A stretch of 64,000 nucleotides of DNA from Rutidosis leptorrhynchoides. Taxonomy: Eukaryota; Streptophyta; Magnoliopsida; Asterales; Asteraceae. The notes under the pieces were generated by a model. The model worked only from the letters and a program-made list of their open reading frames with translations, was not told the origin of the DNA and did no database searches. The stretch spans positions 708,988,501-709,052,500 of the forward strand of contig NC_092333.1 of NCBI RefSeq assembly GCF_046630445.1. The letters are read 5' to 3'. Below are positions 39,685 through 50,649 of this stretch, in pieces. Numbering within the stretch: position 1 is the stretch's first letter; each line of letters opens with the position of its first letter. Made by a program: the position numbers and the translations under genes.

Positions 39685-40156
39685 TCTCCTTTATAATATT
39701 ACCCTATATATACTAAATCTCATGAGGGATTTGGTCGTCATCAGGGATTTGGTTGTTTTGGCCAAAATCCTAAAACAAAACGACAATGCCAAAAAAAAAA
39801 AAACAACGCCCATCCCCCAAACTTTGAACAATTTGCAAATTCAATCCCCAAAAGAGGGGTATAAACCGTCATTTCACCATTTTAATTAATAAACTCCACC
39901 CCAATTTTTAACGGAGCATTTCTTCTCGCTCGACGCGCGTTAAATTTTTCCAACACCACCATTCAACTCGAAATAATCTTGCGAACCCAACGCAACTAAC
40001 TATACGCGAAACGGACGTCTTTCAGAAAACAAACAATTATGTATACTAGGTACTAAACTCGTGTATCCAAACACAACCGTAGCAAAACGTTTTTTACATC
40101 AGCTATGATATGCAACCCGAAAGACCCCGCGGCATCGCGCGGGTCACTTTTGCTAG
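39685..40156 (+). mobile_element. Non-autonomous Helitron (3' end clear, 5' end approximate)
   Basis: The 3' terminus has a GC-rich hairpin (about 40123-40145, GACCCCGCG and CGCGGGTC arms with a bulge), then TCACTTTTG and CTAG at 40153-40156, followed by T. That is the Helitron rule of a hairpin about 10 bp before CTRR. The 5' end is probably near the TCTCTCC at about 39685, but this is uncertain. No helicase gene, so non-autonomous. Confidence 0.65.
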
Positions 40157-41629
40157 TTCAATAAAAAAACATTCTATATTATGCAATATCCACTTGCAAT
40201 GTTTATTGGATTATCTTAGACCACTAACTTTTATCTATTGATATTCTAAAAGAAAATGTGTGAAATCATAAGTTATACCTATGAATATTCTGTTTACATT
40301 ACATATATATCAATAGAAACTAATATTTCACTATTCACCCCATTATTTTATTTGTAAAGGGTATTTTTATCTTTTCAACCTACCCTTATTTATTTACTTC
40401 TCTTCCCTCCCAGAAACTTGGCGTATTCTTCCTCGTCTCTCACTCATCACCTACTGATTTTTTCCTCTCTCGTTTTCATAATCAGATATACATGGAGCAT
40501 ACTCTATTTTGACAAATTCAGAAGTACATAAAAGAACGTTGTACCATATTCACCACGAATGTCTGCCGAAGAACCCCAACTACTCATATTTGTAAAAAGT
40601 AGCATTGACGGAAGATGTGATAACCTTCCTTGGAATAATAGAAACATATATGTTAGTCCTTTTTATGCTCTTTAGGTGCGTAGCGATCCGTGGATTTGCA
40701 TGACTATTTCACCTTTGGTGAAAGAACCAAGTTCTATATAAGTTTTTAAGTTTTTAAGTAAAAAAAATAAAGGAAATGAAAGGCAACAGTAAAGAGATGA
40801 AAGAAAATTAAAAAAAAAAAAAATACAATGTTTTTGCTTATTATATTTTACTTCTAAAATAAGCGGATTAGAAAGAAAACTATGTTATTTTGTTATAACA
40901 TACAATATTTATTGCATACTGCTAAATTTATTAACGAAGTTTTAAATATATAGGAATAAAGGTAAATAATAAAAAAAAAATTACATTTGTGAGTTTTTTT
41001 AACGAATGAAATGAAATGAAAACAAAGGAAATAAAATGAAAAATATGGAGATGAAAAAAACAAAAGGAAATGTATAGAATTTTATAATGTTTTTATTTGA
41101 TATACTTTACTTTTAAAATAAGCTGATTAGAAAAAAGACAATGTTATTTTATTATAACATACTATATTTATTGTTATTCTTTGTAAACAAGTCGAGTATT
41201 CCCTAGCTTTGAATTTTAGCTCCGCCTCTATATCCAAGTAACTCATTTTTGGTAAAATTTAATTTTAACTATTTTTAGGACCGTCAAATATACTAAAACA
41301 AAAAATTGTGGTATGATATTGTCAAGGAAACTACTATTGCTAAGATTTAGATAGAATTAGGAGCTTTCTCATTCCTTCCTATTCTCATAACAACTAACAT
41401 ATTAGGTCAATTACGTTGGGTCATTTTTCTTCACTTTTGCCTTAATAGTAAAATACCTTGTTAACTTCATCGTATATAAACTAAATATTATGTACGTGGC
41501 CTAACCGATTATCCTGTGACTGTTCCTGCCCGACCACTTCAATGTATGTTATACAACAAACCTAACCCTATAGGGCTATATAAGACTCATAACTGAAAGT
41601 ATCCCTTAAGTTTTTAACTGTTGCATCAG
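40157..41629. other. AT-rich non-coding stretch with a direct repeat
   Basis: No gene recognised. A segment of about 88 bp at 40828-40915 (TGTTTTTGCTTATTATATTT start) is repeated at 41089-41174 with substitutions, within purine-rich GAAATGAAA-type sequence. It may be intron or 5' flank of the NPF pseudogene copy 2, whose first exons I cannot find. Confidence 0.6.
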
Positions 41630-42345
41630 GGAGCGACACTATTGACAATAGCAACAAGTCTCCCAAGCATAAAGCCACCTCGTTGTGTTGCTCCGACGCC
41701 ATGTGAAAAAGCAATTGAAAGTCAACTAGCAATGCTTTATGCGGTTCTTTATACAATAGCATTAGGTGCCAGCGGCATAAAGTCAAACGTTTCAGGATTC
41801 GGGTCTGATCAATTTGACACTTCGGACCCTAAAGAAGAGAAAGTAATGATCTACTTTTTCAATAGGTTCTACTTCTACATTAGTCTCGGGTCTCTGTTTG
41901 CAGTAACAGTATTAGTGTGTATACAAGATAACGTAGGTAGAGGATTGGGATATGGAATATCAGCCGAAACTATGATAATAGTCGTAATTGTGTTATTTGA
42001 TGTAATTAGATTGCTTTCTTTTCGTTGGATTAAACATAGAAGTCATTAGTTTCTAATTGGAACTTGTGGCTTTCTATGCCTTTGTAATTTCTCTCTTAGC
42101 GCCTTACTAGAGAGCGTTTGATTTTTTAATATATTCATTTTTTGGCCGTTAAAAAAAAAATAGTCGTAATTGTGTTACTCGGTGGGATAACTTTATATCA
42201 GTACAAGAAACCTCAATGGAGCCCACTAACAGTTATATGGAGAGTGGTTTTTTGGCGATAAAGAATACAAGTCTACCATACCTGCAAACCCGACCGCCTT
42301 GAATGAGTATAGCAACTCAAAAGTTCCACACACGACCAAGTTCAG
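41630..42345 (+). pseudogene. NPF/PTR transporter internal exon, copy 2
   Basis: Follows a splice acceptor (TTGCATCAG, 41621-41629). It encodes the NPF core: ATLLTIATSLPSIKPP, then LYTIALGASGIKSNVSGFG and SDQFDTSDPKEEK (the conserved family signature), and FFNRFYFYISLGSLFAVTVL. A LINE insertion splits it at 41996-42160. After it come LYQYKKPQWSPLTVIWRVVF, a frameshift near 42258, and NEYSNSKVPHTTKFR up to a GT donor at 42346. N-terminal exons are not found. It lies in the same orientation as the terminal exon at 43191, but about 150 residues expected between them are absent. Confidence 0.82.
41996..42160 (+). mobile_element. 5'-truncated LINE tail with 17-bp target duplication
   Basis: A 165-bp insert ending in about ten As, flanked by the exact repeat TAGTCGTAATTGTGTTA (41979-41995 and 42161-42177). 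The duplicated host sequence is NPF coding. The start resembles the last residues of a plant LINE reverse transcriptase (LLSFRWIKHRSH, then stop). Long target duplication plus poly-A is the mark of target-primed reverse transcription. Confidence 0.85.
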
Positions 42346-43190
42346 GTATATAATGTAGCTTACACCGAGTAAATATAACACCTTTACTAATCTATGTGAA
42401 GGTGACATAATGTGCACTTATGTTTTTATTCATACCTCTAAAGGTAAGAAAACATGAAACTAAAAAGAAAGAAACCCGACGAATTTTAAAGAAACAAGGA
42501 ACATTAAGTTATAAATATAACAAAATGATTCCGAAACAAAAAGAACAGAAAAAGAAAATATTACTGAATGAGCGTTGATAAGTCCACCACTCAAATTGAT
42601 ATATTCAGCACATCTGTGCATTTTGAGTGATAGATATATCTCTATCCTTACTAATATCTCTGTTAGCAGAAATTTCTTTCATCATCCAACAACCGGGGGT
42701 GCAAACTTTTCCCCATATAAATTTCATTAATTTGGGTTGAGTTTTGATCTCAAATGGTTTAAACAAAAAAACATTACCCAAATTAGAAACGGAATAAACA
42801 GATCCAAGATTAAAAAGGGCTAAAGGTTTTTTTTTTTTAAATAATAAAAACTAAAAAAAGGGGGTAGCAGGTCAATCCAACAGCCCTGAACAGTAATAAT
42901 AAATGACAAGTTTTACCATGAACACATTGTCACTTTCTAGACCCACCCATTTTGCCAACCCTATCAACAGCTATGAAGCAAGAAACCAATATAACTAAGA
43001 TGCAAAATGCAGAAGACTTACTTCTGTATTTGTACAGTAACATCACAAACTTCTTAAATTTTAACTGGATAAAACATTCTATCACTGCAACCAGATAATG
43101 TTCTAGGGTGCTAACTTGATATTATATATTTCTCCATATTTCTTTGAAACTAACTGAAAACGACTCGATTCTAAACCATTGTTGACACAG
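42346..43190 (+). other. Presumed intron/decayed stretch of NPF copy 2
   Basis: AT-rich, bounded by a plausible GT donor at 42346 and an AG acceptor at 43189-43190. No coding match found. The central NPF coding region expected between the two exon remnants is not present here, so part has been deleted. Confidence 0.45.
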
Positions 43191-43680
43191 GGCACTTGAC
43201 AAGGCTGATGAAAAGATGGACATTTCTGCATTCTGGCTCGCCCCTCGATTTTCCTTGGTGGGTGCGGGTGAAGCATTTGCGTACGTGGGCCAGCTTGAGT
43301 TTTTCATTAGAGAAGCACCTCAGAGAACAAAATCAATGAGTACCGGACTGTTCTTGAGTACTTTAGCCATGAGGTACTTTATGAGTAGTGTTCTAGTGTC
43401 GTTGACTGACATGGCAACCCCCGGGAAATGGCTTACGGACGATTTGAACAAGCATAAATTGCAGAATTTCTATTGGGTACTTGCGATTCTGGGAGTGAGA
43501 AACTTCGTGGTTTTTCTAGTATTAGCATCGAGACATCCTTATAAAGTGCAGAACTATAATGGTCAAGATAAAGATATTGAGAATTGGAATGCTGAAATGA
43601 TTGAAGGCGTAGAGGTGAAGAAGGCAGCCATTGGAGGGGAAGGAAGAAGTTTAGTACAAATTATCTCACATAGATTATAA
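43191..43680 (+). pseudogene. NPF/PTR transporter terminal exon, copy 2
   Basis: Open from the acceptor to TAA at 43678-43680. It reads ALDKADEKMDISAFWLAP, then GAGEAFAYVGQLEFFIREAP, SMSTGLFLSTLAM, FYWVLAILGVRNFVVFLVLA (membrane segment) and a hydrophilic tail of about 60 residues. It corresponds to the last about 160 residues of an NPF protein. This exon itself is undamaged, but with the central part missing and the internal exon disrupted, the gene as a whole cannot make a transporter. Alternative: a partial gene with exons misplaced; assembly error cannot be excluded. Confidence 0.75.
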
Positions 43681-44862
43681 TACTAATATATTTTGGTTCT
43701 AGATATTTGATATAACTTTTTGTTGTTTCTATGATTCGCCAAAAACGAAAAAAGCATATGTGAAGTATCAAAACATTCTATTTCTTTGTAATTTCAGTAG
43801 TATATAGTGTGCCCAAAACATTAGAAATTGAGATATGGACGTCGCAACATTAATTCCATGTTTGCATTATTCGCAATACAAATGTGCCCAAAACACCAAC
43901 TGCTTATATAACCAATAAGTAACATTACATGAAACTGCAAATTTGTAAATGTGATCACCTTCCATGGAATGGGGAAGGTATTGATAAGAAACAGCTTAAA
44001 TGTTTATCGGGCATAATAAAATTCGCTAAAACATATACGAACAAATAAAAATAATCTAACAGAAAAAAATTATTATTTCACTTCAGGGCATAATAGACCA
44101 CATAGGTGAACACTGAAATGGGAGTTGAGACTCAAGCCTGGGTAAAGATAGAATGAACGTGTCTATAACAATAACCTTACAAATGTAAGCAGATTTCGCA
44201 TAACTCAGTAAATTGGATGACTTGAAATGCTTATCAACTACAAAACATTATTGCTTTATCCAAAGAAGAACCTGGACTGTCCTCTCCAGTTAAGCTCTAA
44301 ATGCGCCTCCAAAAGAAATCCTAAATCGATTAATCAAGAAAAGAACACAACTTAAGAATAAACAGAAACATTTGAAATCGAAAGAGTATTGCAGAGTGAC
44401 AACAGGGTATAATAAGAATGTACAACAAGCCCACAAGAGATAAGACTAATTACTAAAGGTGGCACAATGAATGCATTGGGCAATGGATCAATACAGTTTT
44501 AGGTTAGAATTGGTCAGGTTTTAGTATGGATCAGGTTGGTTGACTAACAGACACTTCTTTTAATCCAATTCTATAGCATATAACGTAACTAGAAAGCCAC
44601 TTAAGATGACAAAAACATGAGCATTACAATAATACATTAATCTATAATCTTTGTGCAAAACGATTTAGGAGGTTGTTAGCACTAAAAAGGACTTTGGGGG
44701 CTTTCTTCACCAGCTACCCTTTTAAATAAGTTATAATTCGACCCAATAAACTGGAACAACCCGTTCATAATTAAACGATTCAATTTGGCACTTTTTACAA
44801 GTAATCAACATTTACAGCACCCATTAATATAAAGGCAAGGGTACTAACATAATAACAAAGTT
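43681..44862. other. Intergenic region
   Basis: AT-rich spacer between the NPF pseudogene and the 3' end of the convergent uL30 gene. Nothing recognised in it apart from the likely 3' UTR of the uL30 gene near 44700-44862. Confidence 0.6.
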
Positions 44863-45290
44863 TTAGGCAGCTTGTTGAGACGAATCGTCACTAGCTGGAG
44901 GAGGAAGATGACTCACAACCAAAGGTGGACGAATTGCACGATGCTTTAATTCCTTTTCTTTACGTGCCTTGAACATTTCTTCAGTTTCAATTACAACCAA
45001 TCTTTTAACCTGATTAATACATCAATATAATTAATGATTAATTAATCTACTAAACGTAATACAAACTACAGTTAATTCAAAATGCAAATATTGAGAACCT
45101 GTTGAAGCATCCCTCTAACAGTAGGAGTATTCCATCGCATTACAGTTCGATTACATTTTCTTAAACGTAAAGCTTCGAGAGTTCGCCTGTGAAGTCTCCT
45201 GGTTCCAGGTATTCCTCTAACTAAAGTTATGTATAAGTTTGGACTCCATGCTATTGGGACACACGCTTTGTATGCCTTGTAAGCATTCAT
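44863..45290 (-). CDS. Ribosomal protein uL30 (L30 family), mitochondrial type; two coding exons
   Basis: Coding exons at 45290-45099 and 45009-44863 give 112 residues. The start MNAYKAYKACVPIAWSPNLY leads into ITLVRGIPGTRRLHRRTLEA and then LRLRKCNRTVMRWNTPTVRG, the typical plant L30 family (At5g55140-like) core, which binds rRNA in the large subunit. The splice donor CAACAG/GT (45098-45097) and acceptor AATCAG before GTTAAAAGATTG agree with frame and homology. The C-terminus KRLVVIETEEMF continues to a Pro-rich tail and TAA 44865-44863. It is undamaged. Organelle location is inferred from the family. A 5' UTR exon lies upstream, and its promoter side is interrupted by nested transposons from 45834. 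Confidence 0.88.
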
Positions 45291-45630
45291 ATTTCTGTAT
45301 TCTGAAACCTACATCATATCATAAAGGCTTGATTAACTGAGGTTCTGTTTAGAAAATGAATAGCAAATAATCATCTAAACGACCGAGTAACAAACTAAAA
45401 ATTTATGATCAGAGGAAAATAAATTGACAAACAGAGGGCGAGTATACGATAATAAACCAAATTAACTATAGACAGAAGGTGAAATAAGTCAGAAAATAAA
45501 AATTAACAATAACACGGTAAAGGAATAACTGAACCTAGATATGCAATTACTAATAAAACAAAATAAAGATGTAACTGAGCAAGTGAAAATTACTAACAAA
45601 ATGAAGCCGAAAACTAAAGGGGGATAAAAC

Positions 45631-45755
45631 CTGAGAGGGAGATAAAAAATGAGTCGCCGCCGCCGACGATCTGAGGAATTGCGGTATCTCAGGTTAGTTA
45701 AGTTAGGGCTATTCTCTTGCACTGCAGAAGGTGCCTCTCTCTTTATGGTACTCAA
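45631..45755 (-). other. 5' UTR exon of the uL30 gene (start approximate)
   Basis: The donor CTCAG/GTTTTATC (ends 45631) pairs with the acceptor TTTCAG (about 45303) just before the start codon. There is no ATG in this exon. The intron 45303-45630 is AT-rich and holds nothing else. The transcript start is not determined; AT-rich, TATA-like sequence lies at 45760-45820. Confidence 0.6.
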
Positions 45756-46299
45756 AAATAAATACTATAATAAATATAAATATAAATATAATATATAAAA
45801 ATAAATATAAATACTTTACTAAAATAAATACTTGGGAAAAATTTTAAAAAATGCTTGAATTTTCACCAAATTTCTATTGTATACATCCAACTTCCAAAAC
45901 TCTTGTATGCATTCAACTTTTAAATACATACTATTGCATGCAAGTCATGACTAAGAGAAATAAGAGCACCGAGAGTGGTGATACATGTCACTTGACATGT
46001 CAGGTCTGACTTGCTGAGTCAGAAAAGGTGATGAGTGGTGACATATGTCACTTGGTTATGTCAGTTTTTATTTTTATCATTATTTTAATAATTTTAAATA
46101 TAACGTAAATTAATATAATTATAAAAAGTACATTTTAAATAAAATAACTTCCATTAAAATAAAAATTAAACATTACAATTTCAAAAAAAAAAACATTACA
46201 ATTCCTAAAGATTAAAAACATTACAATTCCTAAAAATTAAAAACATTACAATTCCTAGAAATTAAAAACAAATACGATTACATTTTCTAAACAAACGAT

Positions 46300-47346
46300 T
46301 CAATTTCCACTTCGAAGCTTGGCCCGAATCGCCGCTTTCTTCGCTTGAAGAACCGCTACATCTTCTTCATCCATTCCATCGGTAGACATTTGTAGTATTT
46401 TCAAATCAAAGTAACTAGTCATTGAATCAAAGTACTGCTTGCACTTTCATCAAACGAGGATCTTGCGGAAGCGGCGAAACTCGAAGACGTCTTTTGTGAT
46501 TTTGATTTTCTTGATTTTTCGGGAGGTCGTGGTGTTGCATCTTCCCCAAATAGCCCCGCATTTGGGTTCTCTTCCGGTTCCTCAACAGCCTTCGGTTCCT
46601 CATAAAGATCACAATCATCCAAACGAACATAATCCCGACGTGTGGTTGTTTTAAGTGGACTCGGGTTATTCCACTTTTGCCTATCTTTTAGGAAATTCCA
46701 AGCTACGTAATTGTTGAACCTCTTAAACGTCTCCACCTTGTATTGTGCATCACAACGTTCCTTGAAATCGACATCACTCTCGCCACTACGTGGAACTCGT
46801 TTGAGATGACTCACGATTCCACCATACTTTCTGCAACATTCATTCATTTTTGTCTATTTAGAGGTCAACATATCCTTAGTTGGTTTGTAAGGTGGACCCC
46901 TCGAATTGTACTCCTTCATAACCACGTTCCAAAATGAAACTAAGTTTTGATCAATGCCTTGGTTTGGATCTTCCGAAGTCGCGATCGACAATTGAGCTAA
47001 ATGTAGCTCATCTTCGGGTTCCCACAAGTACTCAGTGCATCTTCTAGGTTGAGACGAATCGACCGTAACTTCTTTTCCTTTAGCCTTTGCTCTCGACTTG
47101 CGTTTTAGTGCTTGTTGTGTTTGTGGAACTTGTGTTTGCGGAATTTGTGATTGTTGTTGTTGTTGCCACATCAAAAAGGCTTGCATTTGCCCGGGAGTCA
47201 TTTGTTGGAAATGATTGTTGAAAATTAGCAAATTGAGTAAAATCGAGATTACCCTCACCACCACTAGCCGGACCTTGAGTCGATATGGGTGAATATGGTT
47301 AGAGTGGACTCCATTGTGAATTGAGCTAATACGGGTTGTTTGACAT
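46300..47346 (-). pseudogene. Myb/SANT-like protein of PIF/Harbinger type, decayed
   Basis: The Myb-like partner that helps Harbinger transposase reach its target, or a host gene derived from it (often mislabelled glutathione S-transferase T3-like). It starts at ATG 47346 (MSNNPY). There are two stops in the first 17 codons, a frameshift near 47230, then MTPGQMQAFLMWQQQQQ and the SANT-like part (RCTEYLWEPEDELHLAQLS, FWNVVMKEYNSRG, MLTSK). A TAG at 46854-46856 stands where Trp is expected. The frame goes on with TKMNECCRKYGGIV and YVAWNFLKDRQKW. After a frameshift near 46425 the last part reads ILQMSTDGMDEEDVAVLQAK to TGA at 46300. Clearly a pseudogene. Confidence 0.78.
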
Positions 47347-47386
47347 CGTGCAATCGAAATTGTGTTTGAAGAAAGTAGTTGTTTGT

Positions 47387-50149
47387 TGTCATAACCCGTC
47401 CTTAACCATAAGAACGCGTTAGATAACGTATGATTTCATTGCGAGGTATTGACCTCTATATGAGACATTTTTGAAAGAAAACTGCATATATTATACATTA
47501 CAAACCATAACCATTATTTTTGTTACAAGCTTAAGACAATAAAAAGAAGATTAACGTTTAGCGATAATCTTCGACTTACAAACTTTACAAATGATGACAA
47601 CAACACGGTTTCTAGCATATTTTACAATACAACATCTCGGATATGCAGTTTTATTTTTGACACAAACATGCGTACGCAAGATCCTGGTTAGATCCAACAT
47701 GATGCAGCGGAAGCTTTAGAAATCACCTGAGAATAGACATGTTTTAAAAAGGTCAACATAAAGTTGGTGAGATATAGGTTTAATGCCGGCAGCAATATAT
47801 ATATAGACCACAAGATTTCGTATATAAACAGTTTAATAAAAGTATTCTAAGTGGTTGAGCACTTGATAACCATACTTAACATTTTCACGTCGCATATTCC
47901 CTTTAATATGAAATCTTACTACACCGTACCAAGTGTAGTCACAAAACGAAGTACTGTGCAACCGTTGAATACTGGTCGTCCAGTCCGGTTGGGGTTGTCA
48001 GGCCCGATAGATCTATCAACAGGATTCGCGTTTACAATACCGCTGTAAATATTAGTTACCAAGCTACAGGGAAGTATGCCAGTGGTACAACTCAACGTAG
48101 AACATATTTTTCAGTTACTTGTGTCCATATCGTAAAACATAAAATACATGTATTCTCATCCCGAAATATTTAGAGTTTAAAAGTGGGACTATATACTCAC
48201 TCTTGTCTTGATGATATAAATAATTTGACTCGGTCTTCCGGTTGATATCACGAACCTATCCATATATAATATATCAATATGTTTTCATTTTTAAACAAAC
48301 GTTATAAATATATACTTGTTATACTTTTAATACTTTGAATAATTTCTTAGTCCGTAGTTAGCAGTCCGATGTTAGTAATTCAATTTTAATGGTTCATTTT
48401 TAGATGTTTAATATACCCGCAATGAAATAAATAAAACCCCCAACGAAATCAATAAAACCCCATCGTATATGTGTTGGTCGAGATTAATCTTGACCCATGG
48501 TACCGGTGTTGTCAAATGACGTGTTGCGTACATAAAGTACCGGTGTTGTCAAATGACGTGTTGCGTACAATCATGGGATCTTATGATTAATCTTCTCGTG
48601 TTGTTTACGGGTGATCCTGAACCATATAAAATTGAATTATAAGTACATATATATAAAATATCATGTTATCTTAGAAATATGTGATTTATATCATTTTTTT
48701 CCAATTGATCCCGTAGTTGAAATGATCTAGGATAACCAATTTTGTTTCGGTCATAGTTTCTTCGTTACAAATCCGTTTTCGTTGATTCAAATTGCCATCT
48801 TCTTGGATCGAGTTCTTCTTTAAGACTATGAACTGTAAATACCTTGTTTTGTATTCAAAATCATACGGCATAAGTGAAACATTAGTGAAACATATGAAGT
48901 TAAACATTTTTGTTACAACAAAATCATTTAATGACCATTTTTCTAAAAATACTTATACTTTGAAAAACCAAGTTTTACCTTGTTAAATTAGCATATACAT
49001 AAGTTATATTACAGGTCTTGAAGTATTTTAAAAGTTAAGTTAGAAGGATCTATTTAGTTTGCAAACAAGTTTGAAAACATTCAAACTATGTTCTTGTTGT
49101 TAAACTTGTATACCACAAAATATGATAGCTATATATATATGAATCGAATAAGGTTATGAACATAGATTCTACCTCAAGTTCCTTGGATGAAGTTGCTGTA
49201 AAAGAGAAGTAAGAAGCTAGAATCAAAAGGGTACTAGAGGTGAATGAAAGATTGGAAGTAAGTTGGTGTTCTTGGAGGGTTTTCTTGAAGTGTTTTTGTA
49301 TGGTTTTCTTATGGTGTTTTAGTATGGTTTTTGAAGCTAGATCTTCTTGGAAACTTTGCTGAATTGATTAAGGGTTTTAAGGCTTCAAAGTATGTGTGTG
49401 TTTTGGCTAGAAAGTTGAAGTAAAATGAATGAAGATGATGATACATATAAAGGCCATAAAAACGTGGCCATGAGGAGACAAGACAAGGTTTTCTCTTGTA
49501 TTTTTGTATAATAATTCATGCATGCATCCAAATTCCAATTACCTTGCTCTAAGGGCAGTAACAAGGGTGGGTTAGGTGGTGATTTGATGTGTATTTACTA
49601 TTAGTAAATACGTATAGAAGCTTGGTAAGATACGAGTACAAATACTCTAGGTATACGTATAGAAATTTTGTGAAAAATGGAATGAGGATTCAAATATAGC
49701 TATCTTTTGTGAATACACTTATATGATTTTATGTATTTAAGTTCTTAAAAGTGATTAAATACATTACTTATACGATATATGTATAAACATTATAAGTCTT
49801 AAGTATTTATGTCAAATAACGTTACGTATAGTTATCGTTTTGAAAACTTAAGTTAGTAGTTTCAAAATACACATATAACTTGTTGTTATTAATACAAAAT
49901 GAGATATTAAAACATTTATTAATCATGTTAAATATGTATATATACATTTATATACACAAACGTATAATTATCATATATTGTATAGTTCGTGATATCATCG
50001 GTCAAACTAGACGGTCAAACGTTGTGTAAAACTCTTTTCGGAAATATAAGTCTCGACAATTTGGATTGCTTATCATGTTGGCAAGGTTTAATTTATGTAA
50101 ATATTAATCTTATAAGTATAGTATAATCGAAAAAGTGCGGGTCGTTACA
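47387..50149 (-). repeat. 3' LTR of element C
   Basis: 2763 bp, minus strand TGTAACGACCCGCAC to GGGTTATGACA. Includes a tandem 45-bp-scale duplication around 48500-48570 (TACCGGTGTTGTCAAATGAC occurs twice). Open frames at 47851-48048, 48686-48907 and 48792-48986 recur in the 5' LTR and are not genes. Confidence 0.95.
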
Positions 50150-50161
50150 TTACCTCCCCGT
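50150..50161 (-). other. Polypurine tract, element C
   Basis: Minus-strand ACGGGGAGGTAA directly before the 3' LTR TGTAACG, after the TTCGGGACGAAATTT block shared with B and E. Confidence 0.8.
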
Positions 50162-50196
50162 TAAATAAATTTCGTCCCGAAATTTTAAAATTGTAC

Positions 50197-50649
50197 CTAT
50201 TTTGCGTCATCGAGAAACAAGTGCGGATACTTTTGTTTCATCTGATCCTCGCGTTCCCAAGTAAACTCGGGACCTCTTCTAGCATTCCAACGAACCTTAA
50301 CAATCGGTATATTACTCTGTTTGAGCTGTTTAACTTCACGGTCCATGATTTCGATTGGTTCTTCGACGAATTGTAGTTTCTCGTCGACATGAATTTCTTC
50401 AAGAGGAATGGTGAGGTCTTCCTTTGCAAGACACTTCTTAAGGTTTGAGACGTGAAAGGTATTATGTACTCCGGCGAGTTGTTGCGGTAACTCGAGTCGA
50501 TAAGCTACCGGTCCAATGCGTTCGATGATCTTGAACGGGCCTACGTACCTTGGGTTCAGTTTACCCCTTTTGCCGAAACGTATTACACCTTTCCAAGGTG
50601 ACACCTTTAGCATAACCATGTCCCCGACCTGAAACTCTAATGGTTTCCT
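50197..50649 (-). pseudogene. pol: Integrase C-terminus and chromodomain, after the stop (element C)
   Basis: Same frame as the gag-pol ORF, separated only by TGA 50652-50650. It encodes the GPY/F domain ([13 protein letters not shown]) and a chromodomain-like tail ([18 protein letters not shown]) with terminal stop at 50199-50197. The first in-frame ATG is at 50619. In relatives this domain targets integration to particular chromatin. The codon at the stop corresponds to Arg in relatives, consistent with CGA to TGA change. Confidence 0.85.

Noticed and set aside
45489-45755. 88-codon ORF upstream of uL30
   Set aside because: It begins with TTG, crosses the splice donor at 45631 into the intron, and fits better as the 5' UTR exon.
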